DNA of 64,000 nucleotides from Liquidambar formosana (GCA_039720395.1 JBBPBK010000063.1:62001-126000); one strand, 5' to 3'; shown: positions 1-10,286, counted from the stretch's first letter. Translations and numbers: made by a program. The notes: a model not told the origin generated them from the sequence alone.

Positions 1-1190
1 AGATAGTTTAACAGCTATTAAACACCAATATGGGATGCCTATTCAAAAGTATACTCATGTCATATTGTTTATTTATGAAATTTAAGTATTGAAATTATGT
101 CCATTCTCTGTTAAGCTTGATTTATAGTGGTATGTTTTTATCTGAGTACTTGCCTGGAGGTTGGGCTATTATGCATCCACCTAATTGTTGGGATTTGGAT
201 CCTCCAACTAGGAACCTTTCCCTAAAATATGTTGTATCACAAATTTGAAGTTTTATAGGGAAGATATTGGAATATCTTCAGGTTTACCTTATTTTGTGTG
301 ATTTCCTTGATTACTTGTTATTGGAAGTTCCATTTGATATGTGTTAGTGAATGTAATCACATGTTATATGGGATAGTAAGAAAATCTGTTTACGTGTTGA
401 TAAATTCCATGAAAATAAAATTAATAAAATCTATAATCTCAATGTGGGGGTTTACTATTGATCAACAATTTTGTGTCATATTGTGGATCGTTTATATGAG
501 ATTTAAAAATTATGGTAAGTAATCACAATTGCTTTAATTGTGATTTTTCAAGGTTATAATTTAGAGATGATCTATCATTTTATAAAAAGTAATTGTGGAT
601 ATGGAAAATGATCCTCTTGAGAAATCGTATGATATTTACCGTATTCTATTTATTTAGAATTTGTAATGCAATCATGAATTTAAATTGATTTTGAGATAAA
701 GCATGTATTGTTCATGAGATGATTATCAGAAATTATAAACATTTAGTTAATGTTTATTTGTGAACTCATTAAGAGGAAAAATATTCATAACTGTGGGGGT
801 TCACTGTATTGGCATATCTATATCATCTAAAGTTTGGCTAATGTCTATGTGAGAGCCGTCGTGAGGCCGCGGCTATGGGTTTGGGCTAACCCTAGAAACT
901 CTCATGAAAATCAAGATATAGCGCATGGCCATAAATCGCGCTAACCCGCTTAGAACTAAGTCCCATATCAATACTATGTGTGTGACTTGTTGAAATTTGG
1001 CTCAAGGGGTCTAGTTCAAGGCTTTGCCACTATGATTCCTCAAATGGAAACGGTTAACACTACGTGAGGTTCAAGTCCAGAAGACACCTACACCTATTGC
1101 ATAGTATATAGTTGCCCTATATATATTTTGTTTATATATTTATATATATTTAATTTGTTTAATTATTTATTTGTCGAACTTTTAAATCTT
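1..1190. other. AT-rich gene-free stretch, probable 3' internal part of an LTR element
   Basis: No credible coding region is visible. The stretch contains degenerate repeats (GTCATATTGT followed by a TTTAT-rich segment near 58 and 471) and a G-rich motif TGTGGGGGTT near 445 and 790. A related GTGGGGGAT occurs at 1191, immediately before a TGTTAG LTR-like start, where it looks like a polypurine tract. By inference this is the non-coding 3' internal region of a copia-like element whose coding part lies left of the window. Confidence 0.35.
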
Positions 1191-1199
1191 GTGGGGGAT

Positions 1200-2011
1200 T
1201 GTTAGAAAATATGTGATTTTCTTTAAAACTTTAAAACTTCGAACCACATACGTGTGCACACCTTCATAGCCCACCTCGACCCAGACCGGCCAGCCGTGTT
1301 GTGATGTGGTGCATGACGTAACACACGAGTGACTTAATGGCCTATTTATATGAGTTTATTTCATTTGACCGTTGGACCTTAGTTTCTATAATTTATGGGT
1401 GTCCATTATTAGCCGTTGGACTTTTATTTCACATTATTAATTGGGTTGTTATAAGAATCATTATGATATTTATTTTGAGCCTTTATTAGCCCAAACCAAT
1501 TTTAGCATTTTACTAATATAAATAGTGGGCTTCTCTACATGAACAATGGGGATTTTTTACATTATCTTCTCAATCCTTTTCCATTATATTTCTCCAGGAG
1601 TTTTATTGAGTTATTTTATATATTATATTTACGGGCAACTGATCGTGGACGGGTTCACCATACTCTTCTTGTGGACGTACCCATAGAAGAGAGAGCTGCG
1701 AGCTTTGGGGTTGTATCTTAGAGGTCCTATCGTCCATCAGCACCTGTACGTAGGGAGGCGATAGTTCCTTTAGGACAGCGTGATCTCACGTGCCTTCCCA
1801 TAGGCCAGCTCTTCTTACTCTATTTTATTTTAATTAAATATATTTCTTGTGTTGATTTTTTGGTAATTCAAATTGCGTATATTATTTTATTTATCCATGT
1901 TCAATTTCATTGTAATTGTGATTTTTAATTTGTGTTGTAAATTATATTCATGTTTAATTTTTAATAAATAATCTGTGACGAATTTCACAAAATTCATGAA
2001 TATCCCCAACA
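1200..2011 (+). mobile_element. Candidate 3' LTR of a plant LTR retrotransposon
   Basis: The segment starts with TGTTAG directly after a purine-rich GTGGGGGAT and ends with CCCAACA, giving short inverted TG...CA termini. A TATA-like ATATAAATAG lies at about 1517-1526. The length of about 812 bp is ordinary for a plant LTR. No second copy is in the window, so the ends are inferred from termini and polypurine tract only. The TTGGTAAG a few bases after the end only vaguely resembles a primer-binding site. Confidence 0.45.
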
Positions 2012-2317
2012 AATTATATTTGGTAAGTCCAAACATATATTTTTATGACGTTAATATGATCTAATCATATAAAAAAGACATAGAAAGAAATAGAGGATTT
2101 ACAAATTTGATGATGCCAATATGCTCCAATCACATAAAAAAGACATGGAAGAGGCGTGAGAGGCAAAGATTCTCCCTTCCTAAGCAATTCTCTTTCTTTC
2201 CTTTTTTTTTTTCCCCGCTTGTTAAAACGCTCATCGCTTAGTGGTCCGTACTAGAGGCTGCCCATGGCCCGTATAGGCACAATGGGATGTCCAGGCCACC
2301 CCTCACTTTCCTATATG

Positions 2318-2320
<3 letters not shown>

Positions 2321-2363
<43 letters not shown>
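2321..2363 (+). repeat. (GA)n microsatellite at the 5' end of small gene 1
   Basis: An almost pure GA dinucleotide tract runs into the start codon of the small gene at 2364. A shorter GA tract (about 4930-4952) sits at the same place before the paralogue at 4955. An upstream ATG at 2319 is in frame and would translate the tract as an Arg-Glu repeat. Confidence 0.9.
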
Positions 2364-2367
<4 letters not shown>

Positions 2368-2543
2368 GAGCAGAGAGTATGATGAACTCTGTAATGGGGA
2401 AACTGAAGGAGAAAGATATGGGATCAGCAGAGAATATGATGAATTATGTAGAGATGAGAGCAGAGAGTATGATGAACTCTGTAATGGGGAAACTGAAGGA
2501 GAAAGATATGGGATCAGCAGAGAATATGATGAATTATGTAGTG
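2364..2543 (+). repeat. 90-bp perfect tandem duplication inside small gene 1
   Basis: Two units, 2364-2453 and 2454-2543, read as identical except at the very last bases. Each adds 30 residues in frame. The paralogue at 4955 has a single unit, so this is a recent expansion. Confidence 0.9.
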
Positions 2544-2894
2544 GAGAAACTGAAGGAGTTGCTATTGATGCTAGAGAACTTTGGTGCTTATGTGCTTGAC
2601 AAAGTGGACGAGGTGTTTCCCCCAGAAACCAGGGAGGAGAAGCTGCGCCACTGGCTGGGAGTAATCGCGCCATATCTGATAGCAGGGGTGGCTCTGCTCA
2701 TGCTCTTTTGGTGCTGCCGACGTTGTGGCTGCAGGGGGAACGGCATAGTGACGATGATGAAAGTTCCTCACAGGGCCGGGATCGGCATAGTGAAGATGAT
2801 GAAAGCTCCTGGGAGGAACTTTTGGATGCCTAGAAATGCCTTTGAGAGTAACCCCAGTTCCTATTTCCGGAATTTGCGTGCAAAGAAAATTTAA
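2364..2894 (+). CDS. Small membrane protein, type I, with C-terminal APGR...YFRNLR motif
   Basis: A 176-residue protein if started at 2364, or 191 from the in-frame ATG at 2319, which would translate the GA microsatellite. I prefer 2364 because it aligns with the first methionine of the paralogue at 4955. In order: two perfect 30-residue repeats rich in Met, Lys and Glu (each with MMN and KLKE elements, likely amphipathic helix); a KLKELLLMLENFGAYVLD helix; FPPETREEKLRHW; one hydrophobic membrane segment (APYLIAGVALLMLFW); a cysteine cluster CCRRCGCRG; and a basic tail ending APGRNFWMPRNAF...SYFRNLR. A 42-bp duplication before the tail repeats the IV-x-MMK element. It points tail-to-tail toward the type II gene at 3653. 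I do not recognise a named family. The shared motif in five loci argues for a real gene. Function unknown. Confidence 0.62.
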
Positions 2895-2920
2895 CTTGAT
2901 CTCTAGGCCCTATCTTCTGT

Positions 2921-2959
<39 letters not shown>

Positions 2960-3652
2960 CTATGAATTCAGGTTGGTACTAAGTTTTAAGTCGTGTGGCA
3001 GAGTTTCTCTTTATTTAAATGTGTGTTGGTATGTTTGATGTTAATAGGTGAGTATCTATACTGAAGAGATATATACAGTCTCTCTGTGTATTTTTCCTTG
3101 AACTTAATTTATGGGCTAAATATATGGTCCATTTTATGGGATGATAATTTTTCTTGAATGAGAGTTATCAAAAAATATATAAAATAAAATAAAATAAAAA
3201 AGAAGAAAATTCAGGGCATGCTTAGTTGTCCCGTGGATATTAAATGGCTCTCCATTGAATTTTATGTACCGGGCATAAGTCCATCGTCTTAAATTGATCC
3301 CTGAAGAAGTTGGGAGTCAATGAGCCATCACCATACCTAATCAATGTTACAGGATTGTTCTATAATATCTGGCTTTCCTAGTAGTGCAGAGTGCAAAAGA
3401 CCACGAAGGTCTCTTCATCTTCCTCAAGTAGAAATAAATTCTCATTTTGTTATATATGGCTACTTCTCCAAGAGAAGCCTTGAGAAACAAGACAACAAGA
3501 GAAAAACTACAAATTACTTCATTAAACATAAAACACATAAAAGTACTCGCTATTTTATTTTACACATATAGAGTTCCAATACCTTCATCACCTAAAACCC
3601 CACAAAATACCAAACTTATAATTTTCATATTCCAATCTTTCACAGTGAATTT
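2895..3652. other. Intergenic region between convergent small genes
   Basis: It holds an A-tract of about 33 bp near 2923-2955 and a sequence beginning GGGCCTATGAATTCAGG that is repeated downstream of the paralogue at about 5414. This is part of the duplication that made the two gene pairs. No gene seen. Confidence 0.7.
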
Positions 3653-3913
3653 CTACTTGCGCAGTTCACGAAAATATTTAGCAGGGTCCCTCTCGAAGTC
3701 CTTCCTTGGCATGCGGTAATCCCTTCCAGGTGCTTTCATAGTTTTCTCATCTGAGCCTGAGAAAATATTAGCTAGACTACAAGCTACAGCCGCTAACCCT
3801 GCCACTGCACCCACCACCTTCACTATGCTCGACGTCTTATATGTTCCATCAGAACTGGAACCTTCGCGATTTTCCGTTCCACGGGAGCTTCCTGTGCTTT
3901 GAGAACCATCCAT
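3653..3913 (-). CDS. Small membrane protein, type II, with C-terminal APGR...YFRELRK motif
   Basis: An 86-residue protein. In order: a polar Ser/Gly-rich N-terminus (about 1-28), one hydrophobic Ala/Val/Gly-rich segment (VVGAVAGLAAVACSLANIF, about 33-51), a short charged linker, and a conserved basic tail, APGRDYRMPRKDF...KYFRELRK. The tail matches those of the genes at 2364, 4955 and 6238, although the N-terminal parts of types I and II are unrelated. There is no cleavable signal peptide, so a tail- or signal-anchored single-pass protein is likely by inference. The start is the first in-frame ATG. It converges with small gene 1. Family not recognised; function unknown. Confidence 0.65.
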   Translation of the reverse strand: MDGSQSTGSSRGTENREGSSSDGTYKTSSIVKVVGAVAGLAAVACSLANIFSGSDEKTMKAPGRDYRMPRKDFERDPAKYFRELRK

Positions 3914-4013
3914 TATGCTACAAGTTTTCCTTCGTGTGCCAAATATCTCTATTTCTCTATGCTGTGTTTGCTAAATATTGAAGTGGTGAGTAGAGATGAC
4001 CAAGAGGAGTTGG

Positions 4014-4021
4014 TTATATAG
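4014..4021 (-). promoter_or_regulatory. Possible TATA box of type II small gene
   Basis: The minus strand reads CCTATATAA about 100 bases upstream of the ATG at 3913, a normal distance for a plant core promoter with a 60-75 nt leader. Prediction only. Confidence 0.4.
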
Positions 4022-4854
4022 GCACATATGTTGGAACCAATGGGTATCAAATCGATAATCATTTTGTAGTAAATTGACACACAATACTAGCTCTTTCATT
4101 ATTATTACGATAAGAAGTGATCATCAAAAGTAATTTCCCCTAATTCTATCCTAGGTCTGTGTAAAGCTGATTTTCCTTTATCTCCGACACCACTTTTCCT
4201 TATCCCTAGCTTGACTCTTTTTCCCTCCCTGGGTCTCCGTACAAAGCATCTTCCCATCCCATCCCACCCACCAACCCCTCTACCTTTTCTTGATTCTTTG
4301 TGGGGTAAAAGCACCATACTTCTCCGCTAAGTTTCTCCATTTCTTTTTACTTTGGTAAAGCACGTGTTTTTTTTTGGTCAGTAAAGCATCGTCCTCTGCC
4401 AAGCACTTTCATTTTTTACTTTAAAAAAACACGTCCCTATCCCACCTTCCTCTTTTTTCTTCTCTTTAATTATTTATTTATTTTAATTTAATGGGATGAA
4501 AAGCTAGAACAGAAATCTTATGACTCCTTCCACGCCTTTATATAATTGGACTTCTGTATCACCAAAATATAATTAAGCTAGTCCACCAAATAATAGGTCC
4601 TATTAAATACCCCATATTGTATCATAAAAAAATCAATTCTTTGGAATGGTCTTTGCTATTTGATTAAATTGATTATAATAAAATTATTTAAATGGTGACC
4701 AAAATTTTGATAGTGTATCATCGAAAATGAAATTCAGCCAATAGGTTAAAATTACTTAAATTAGTTGTTGTTTTGAGACCATGGCACACTCAATGAGACC
4801 AATTATTTGGTAGGGCTAGATACATTCTTTCCTCCTTCCTTTCTTTCTTTTCCC
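4022..4854. other. Intergenic, no gene seen
   Basis: AT-rich sequence with pyrimidine-rich and A-rich runs. A 70-codon minus-strand frame at 4105-4317 is low-complexity and has no paralogue in the duplicated copies, so it is not called. Confidence 0.6.
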
Positions 4855-4954
4855 TGTGGTGGTCCGTACTGGGGGCTGCCCATGTAGACACAATGGGATG
4901 TCTCATCACTTTCCTATTTGTATAAGACAGAGAGAGAGAGAGAGAGAGAGAGAT

Positions 4955-5353
4955 ATGGGAGCAGAGAGAATGATGAACTATTTAATGGAGAAACTGAAGG
5001 AGAGAGATACGGGATCAGCAGAGAATATGATGAATTATGTAGTGGAGAAACTGAAGGAGTTGCTATTGATGCTAGAGAACTTTGGTGCTTATGTGCTTGA
5101 CCAAGTGGATGCCGTGTTTCCACCAGAGACCAGGGAGGAGAAGCTGCGCCATTGGCTGGAAGTAAACGCGCCATATCTGATAGCAGGGGTGGTTCTACTC
5201 ATGCTCTTTTGGTGCTGCGGTTGTTGCGGCTGCAGGGGGAACAGACAAGTGAAGATGATGACAGCTCCTGGGAGGAATTTTAAGATGCCCAGGCATGCCT
5301 TTGAGAGTAACCCCAGATCCTATTTCCGAAATTTGCATGCAAACAAAATTTAA
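4955..5353 (+). CDS. Small membrane protein, type I, paralogue 2
   Basis: A 132-residue paralogue of the gene at 2364 with a single copy of the N-terminal helical repeat. In order: MMN...KLKE repeats (about 1-35), KLKELLLMLENFGAYVLD, FPPETREEKLRHW, a membrane segment APYLIAGVVLLMLFW (about 76-90), a cysteine cluster CCGCCGCRG, and the tail APGRNFKMPRHAF...SYFRNLH. The start directly follows a short GA tract. An in-frame ATG at 4856 would add a low-complexity leader and is less likely. It is tail-to-tail with the type II gene at 6238, repeating the 2.3-3.9 kb arrangement. Confidence 0.65.
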   Translation: MGAERMMNYLMEKLKERDTGSAENMMNYVVEKLKELLLMLENFGAYVLDQVDAVFPPETREEKLRHWLEVNAPYLIAGVVLLMLFWCCGCCGCRGNRQVKMMTAPGRNFKMPRHAFESNPRSYFRNLHANKI

Positions 5354-6237
5354 CTTGATTTCTAGGCCTTATCTTCTATAGTTCTATGTAAAATAAAAAA
5401 ATAAAACAAAAAAGGGCCTATGAATTCAGGTTGGTACTAAGTTTTAAGTCGTGTGGCTTCTTTTTTTCTTTTTTTTTTTTTTTTTTCTGGTGAAATATGT
5501 TTGATGTTAAAAGGTGAGAGTATATATACTGAAGAGATATATATAGTCTCTGTGTGTATTTTCCTTGCACTTAATTTTGGGCCAAATATATACGGTCCAT
5601 TTTATGGTATGATAATCTTCTTGAATTAAAATTTTTTTTTTGAAAATTTAGGTCCATTTGTTGCTCGCTTTACTGTATTTTGATGAGTCTACAGCAGGAA
5701 GAAACGTATCAAAAGGGCAGCAAAATTAGAGCGAAAACGGATGCCTACAAATTTCAAAAAATCATTTGAAGATATTCCATAATTGTGTGTGAGACCATAT
5801 ACTTGGTGGGTCTACCAATTTGATCATCTTTCTTCGATATTTCGATAAAGTGATATTGAGTTATGAAATTATATCTCTAGTCTTAAATGATAACATTAAC
5901 TAAGGGCATTTTGTCATAGAAGTGACAATATGACATTTTGTTAGAAAATATCGATAAGGTTCCCAATTAAAATAATAATGCTTTCCAAAACAAACCGATC
6001 AGAGAAAGCTATATAAATAAATTAATTAATGGTTTCATAAATTTTTTTTTTTTTTTTTTTTTTTTTTATATTTTTTGCTAAGGGTAAGATAAGAAAATGG
6101 AAGGGGAAAATTTCATAGGACCACACATCCTCAACCATTTTATAAAACTTAAACAAACAAGAGTTACAATCCTTCACCATCTAAACCACAAAATTCCAAA
6201 ATCATAATTAATTATTCCAACCTTCCACTGTTAGATT
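5354..6237. other. Intergenic region; left edge of the large duplicated unit
   Basis: From a poly(T) tract near 5461-5486 onward (GGTGAAATATGTTTGATG) the sequence recurs at 13783-14490 and continues after the gypsy insertion at 26275. A second T tract lies at 6041-6067. No gene seen. Confidence 0.75.
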
Positions 6238-6504
6238 TTATTTACGCAGGTCCCTAAAATATCCGGCAGGGTCACGCTGAAAGTCCTCCCTGTAAATGCA
6301 GTAATTCCTCCCAGGCGCTTTCATGGTCTTCTTGTTAATAGATCCCGAGCCTGATGCCATACAAGCTATGCCGCAAACTGCAACAGCTATCCCCACCACT
6401 GCACCAAACACCGTTGCCATGTCTGGAGCATCATTCTTGGCATTTTCCGCTCCATCCGAACCGCTTTGGTGCCTAGAGCTTTCTTTGCTTTCACAACCAG
6501 CCAT
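6238..6504 (-). CDS. Small membrane protein, type II, paralogue 2
   Basis: An 88-residue protein with a polar Ser/Glu/Asp-rich N-terminus (about 1-28), one hydrophobic segment (MATVFGAVVGIAVAVCGIAC, about 29-48), a Ser/Gly linker and the tail APGRNYCIYREDF...GYFRDLRK. The start at 6504 is chosen over an in-frame ATG at 6570 because it matches the shorter sister at 3913 and a TATA motif lies only about 50 bases upstream. A frameshifted copy is at 26367-26636. Function unknown. Confidence 0.65.
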   Translation of the reverse strand: MAGCESKESSRHQSGSDGAENAKNDAPDMATVFGAVVGIAVAVCGIACMASGSGSINKKTMKAPGRNYCIYREDFQRDPAGYFRDLRK

Positions 6505-6555
6505 TTTGTGTGTGTTGACGAGTTGTGACTTTGGAAAGGTCCAAGAACAGGATGG

Positions 6556-6563
6556 TTTTATAG
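6556..6563 (-). promoter_or_regulatory. Possible TATA box of type II paralogue 2
   Basis: The minus strand reads CTATAAAA about 50 bases upstream of the ATG at 6504. It is conserved in front of the pseudogene copy (about 26696-26703). Confidence 0.5.
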
Positions 6564-6570
6564 CGCACAC

Positions 6571-7140
6571 TGGTAATCTAAGAGTCGAGTAATAGTTAAT
6601 TCTCTTCTGGGTTTATGTAAAATGGAGAGGTAACAGTCCATCTTCTAGTTGTGACTTTTAAGGATGCCAAGGTTAATCAAGGAGCTCCAATGGGTAAAAT
6701 AATGGTTCACAAATCCCAAGTCTTAGGACTCAATAATCATAAGGTCATCGTGTGACTTTTCATTCTTTCATGGGGGTCAGTTATTAGCCAAGTTTAACCC
6801 ATGTTAATCCATGTGCGCGCAATGTGCTATGGGCCTATGGCATTTCCCATTGTATAGTGTATTAATCGAATCGAAGTCGAGGATACATACTCCTATTGAC
6901 CTGGGAAAAAGAAAGGAAAAAAAAAAAGAAGGTATTATCTAATACCTTCAAGGTTAAGGGTGGAAAGATTGAAACGGCAGCAAAATTAGTAAAATTGATG
7001 CCCATATCTCAAGAAAGAAAAATTATGGATGGGAATAGGTAAAGCCATGAATTTGAAAGGTCCATTGTAGGATCATCATGATCGAGTGAAGCAAGTTGCA
7101 ACCCTAGGTACCATGCTACCAGGCTACCAGCCCTAAATTT
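6571..7140. other. Intergenic, shared with 26.64-27.57 kb
   Basis: Upstream region of the small gene and 3' flank of receptor kinase A. It is recognisably duplicated in unit 2. No gene seen. Confidence 0.7.
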
Positions 7141-10003
7141 TCACCGTCCAACAGGCATCATGATTTCAGAGAACTCAACTCCGGGTGTCATATCTGAATT
7201 GCCCAATGCTGCAAGTGACGCATCAACGTCCCTATCCACCTCGGCACTTGTTTGCAGTTGCAGCGCCAACTCCAAATTCCACAGAACCTCGGCCATATGT
7301 GGCCTCTCCATCCCTCGTTCGGCCAAGCAATTCTTTGCAATATCCACAAACGTGGCCAAAGACGTTGGTCTTATCTTTTCTGCAAGATATGGGTCTACAA
7401 GTCGGTCAATGGTGCCTTTCTGATGGAAACTTATGGCCCACTCGGCCAAGTTTGTGTGCTCATCCTCTTCCACCATTGGATTCGACGCGGGTCTTGCACA
7501 GAGCACCTCCAAGAGCACAATCCCAAATGAGTAAACATCGGATTTCTCTGTCAATCTATGACGCCTGTAATACTCCGGATCTATATATCCAAAGCTACCC
7601 TTTACGTTAGTGCTAATATGAGTGGTTTGCAATGACGAGATGGTAAGCCCCACTTTGGACAACCCAAAATCTGAAACCTTGGCCACCCAATTCTCATCTA
7701 AGAGAATATTGGTGCTCTTCACATCGCGGTGGATTATCCTTGGCTTGGCACCGGTGAGTAGATAGTATAGTCCCCGTGCAGCTCCTATGCAAATCTTAAG
7801 TCGCTGCTCCCATGCGAGAGGTGATCTCTGTTGGAATATTACACGACAAGACATAGCATTAGCAGAATCAAATTTATAATTACCTTGAATGCAAAACTAT
7901 TTTATTTTATTTTTTTTAAAAATTTATAGGCAAGAGGAAATTTTATTAAATTAGAAAGGAGTATAGAATACCATAGAAAAATTACCACCACTGCACCCAG
8001 AAATTAAAGTGAGACACCCAACAAACAAACCACCAAGACAACAACAGGGTAAAGAAAACCATCACCAAAGACCACCCACCACATAGACAAATCTCCAAAC
8101 ACCTATGATGCAAACTAGAAAATCAATACATTAAGGCGAGAAAAACTAAACTTGTACATAGCGACAAGGAAACACTTACACAAAAGAGATGATCAAAGAG
8201 GGTTCCATTGGCCATGTAGTCGTAGACAAGGATCATCTCGTGGTCCTCCTTGCAGTAACCGATGAGCGAGACGAGGTTGTGGTGGCGAAGCTGAGAGAGC
8301 ATCTCGATCTCCGTCTGGAATTCGTGGGCACCCTGTTCTGAAGTGGGGTTTCCGCGCTTGATGGCAACAGTGGTACGGTCCCTTCCGATTTTTATGTAGC
8401 CCTTGTACACCTTACCGAATCCACCACTGCCAAGAAGCCGCGCCTCTTCAAAGTTGTTTGTCGCAGCCTTGATCACATTGATGGAGAAGTTATGGCAAAG
8501 CCGCGTGTTCATCATCTTCTTCTTCTTCTTCACATTAGACTGCTCTCTTATGTTCTTGAGCCAGTATGCAAGTAAGCACAGAAGAAAGAGGAGCACCACC
8601 CCTCCACACGAGCATCCGATGATGATGAATGTAATCTTCTTTGAAATTTCTGATGAGTGGGAAGAGGGTTCAATTGGGGACAGAGCTCCCACGGAGCCAA
8701 TTTTGAGAGGATTGAGTCCCGCGAGATTTCCATCACTACTTAATTTGAAGATCTCCACCCCGTTTAAGATGACATTAATGTGTTGAGGGCGGGTTTCCAT
8801 GTTGGGGTGTAGATCTAACCACAAATCCTGCTTCCCCTGCTTCACTGCCTCCATCATCACAACATAATCCTTAAAAACGGGAACCCCTCGGCCACCACTC
8901 CAGCCGACGACATCTGCATCATCCTCGGCTGTTTGATTATCTATGAATATTTGAAAAACCCTCTGATTACTCTTTGTAATTGCCTCGTCAAGCTCGCAAA
9001 AATGGAGCCTGACAAGGTAGTTGAAACCAGAATCGATGGGGCAGAACCAACTCAGGTTATAATTCAGATGGTACGTGAAATCATTAGGAAACATCGTTCG
9101 GGCGGTGCGGTAGACGCTCTGGGGCGCGGTGTATAATGGCACTGTTTTTGGATACCTCAATGCCATACTAAAATTGAAATGATTAACCCCGTCAGCTGCT
9201 CCGAATATGAAGGCTTGGTCGTTGGTCCACCTACGGAACAATCCCGAGTCTGCATTGGGTTCTATGTCTTGGCCTCCAACGTTTAATCTGTACATTGTCT
9301 CAAGGGCGGAAGTGTAGTCAATGTAAAAAGGTACAGAAGAGTAACCAATGAACGAGATGGGCACATCCGCGCCGCGAATGTAGAGGTTGAGAGGCGTTGA
9401 AACAAGTTCAATTCCATTCACAAAGGCATATGCATCAGAAGCTTTTGAAGATGGAGTGAAGGTTATGTCCAATATATGTCCACTAACGTAGATGGTGAAT
9501 TCTCTCATGAGGTATGCGAAATTCAAATAATCTGCGTTGAGGGAAGCACTGAAGTTTTTTAACAGAGAGTAGCGACCGCCCAAAGCAGTGACGGAGAGGA
9601 AAGCTTTGGAAGCATTAAGACCCAAATAAGAAGAAGGGTAAAAGTGTAGACGGACGAATTTTGGGCCTGGAGTGACGTCGAAGGTGAAGGTGAATTGGGA
9701 GCGAAAAATTCTAGCAGTCTTGTAAGGGACTTCAGGGACGGCCGGGTACATGAAAGAGGCCTCAGCAGGAATAGAATCTGTGTCTGCTGTAGCAGGAACA
9801 AACTGTGATCTGATGTCGCTGCTCCAATTTCTCCCATCATAAGAAGAAGATTTCAAAGAGGAGGAGCCACAGTTGAGGGCTATGTTTTCTAATGGGACGT
9901 AAGATGAGTCATCTGCCCAAACGAGGATCTTCAAACTGTAAAAGAAATGTAGAAAGAAGAGAATGAAAAGGGAATAATAGCAAATGGTCCTGGCGCTTGT
10001 CAT
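7141..10003 (-). CDS. CrRLK1L receptor-like kinase A (FERONIA-like), one intron
   Basis: Plasma-membrane receptor kinase of the Catharanthus RLK1-like family, whose members bind RALF peptides or cell-wall pectin. Exon 1 is 10003-8180 (608 codons); the intron is 8179-7828 (GTAAGT donor, CAG acceptor, phase 0); exon 2 is 7827-7141. The product is about 836 residues, a normal family length. In order: signal peptide (1-30), malectin-like ectodomain (about 35-400), membrane segment (about 457-482), kinase (about 520-795) with glycine loop GSGGFGKV, VAIK lysine (about 549), HRD (about 643) and DFG (about 661). It is an RD kinase and looks active. The C-terminus MTPGVEFSEIMMPVGR resembles the FERONIA end. 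The start at 10003 matches gene B; an ATG at 10066 would add 21 residues before the signal peptide. Odd points: an intron inside the kinase domain of a family that is usually intronless in the CDS, and a copia LTR 81 bp upstream. Confidence 0.88.
7828..8179 (-). other. Intron in kinase domain of gene A
   Basis: A 352-nt GT-AG intron at the position where paralogue C has an uninterrupted HLYKTRNPPLLW stretch. The exons join in frame (FDHLFC-RSPLAW), two residues shorter than C. The same intron is in gene B (28593-28259). Confidence 0.75.
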
Positions 10004-10084
10004 CTGTGGACTGCGGCTACTATAAATTCCTTCGAGCAAAGGAAATTTTACAGATAAATTAAACACGATGCTGGCAATGGAAAT

Positions 10085-10286
10085 TGTGAAAGAAATGGAG
10101 AATAATTTCTGTATATTATTTCCAATAGGTATAGCTGTACATATATAAGGAACTTACAATCCTAAATCCCACAATCAAAGGATCGAGAATGGTATGTGGA
10201 CTAATCTAAGAAAATTAATAAACCCATAAACAACGGATAGAGAGTGACAAGGGGAATAAGGAAAGGACTACAACATGATTGCAAAT
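10085..10286 (-). mobile_element. Truncated copia LTR upstream of gene A
   Basis: It begins TGTGAAAGAAAT (the LTR 3' end on the minus strand) and matches the LTRs at 30498 and 49965/54163-54371 through ...GATTGCAAAT. It lacks the last 85 or so bases of the LTR and a matching right target duplication. Its left flank is the same host sequence (GGCAATGGAAAT) as that of the complete copia element upstream of gene B, so the insertion site is shared by both duplicated units. Confidence 0.8.
10139..10150 (-). promoter_or_regulatory. Candidate LTR-derived TATA box for gene A
   Basis: The minus strand reads CCTTATATATGT inside the LTR, about 136-147 bases upstream of the ATG at 10003 and in sense orientation. 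The same element precedes gene B. Confidence 0.45.

Noticed and set aside
2012..2030. TTGGTAAGTCC after the candidate LTR as a primer-binding site
   Set aside because: Only the first six bases fit TGGTATCAGAGC, so the LTR is better read as a 3' LTR.
4105..4317. 70-codon minus-strand frame
   Set aside because: Low-complexity composition, no domain, no conserved copy in the duplicated regions.
10004..10066. Upstream in-frame ATG of gene A
   Set aside because: Gene B has no equivalent and the signal peptide starts at the second Met (10003).
10085..10286. A clean solo LTR formed by recombination
   Set aside because: The right end is truncated and no GAAAT duplication follows, so it is called a truncated LTR.
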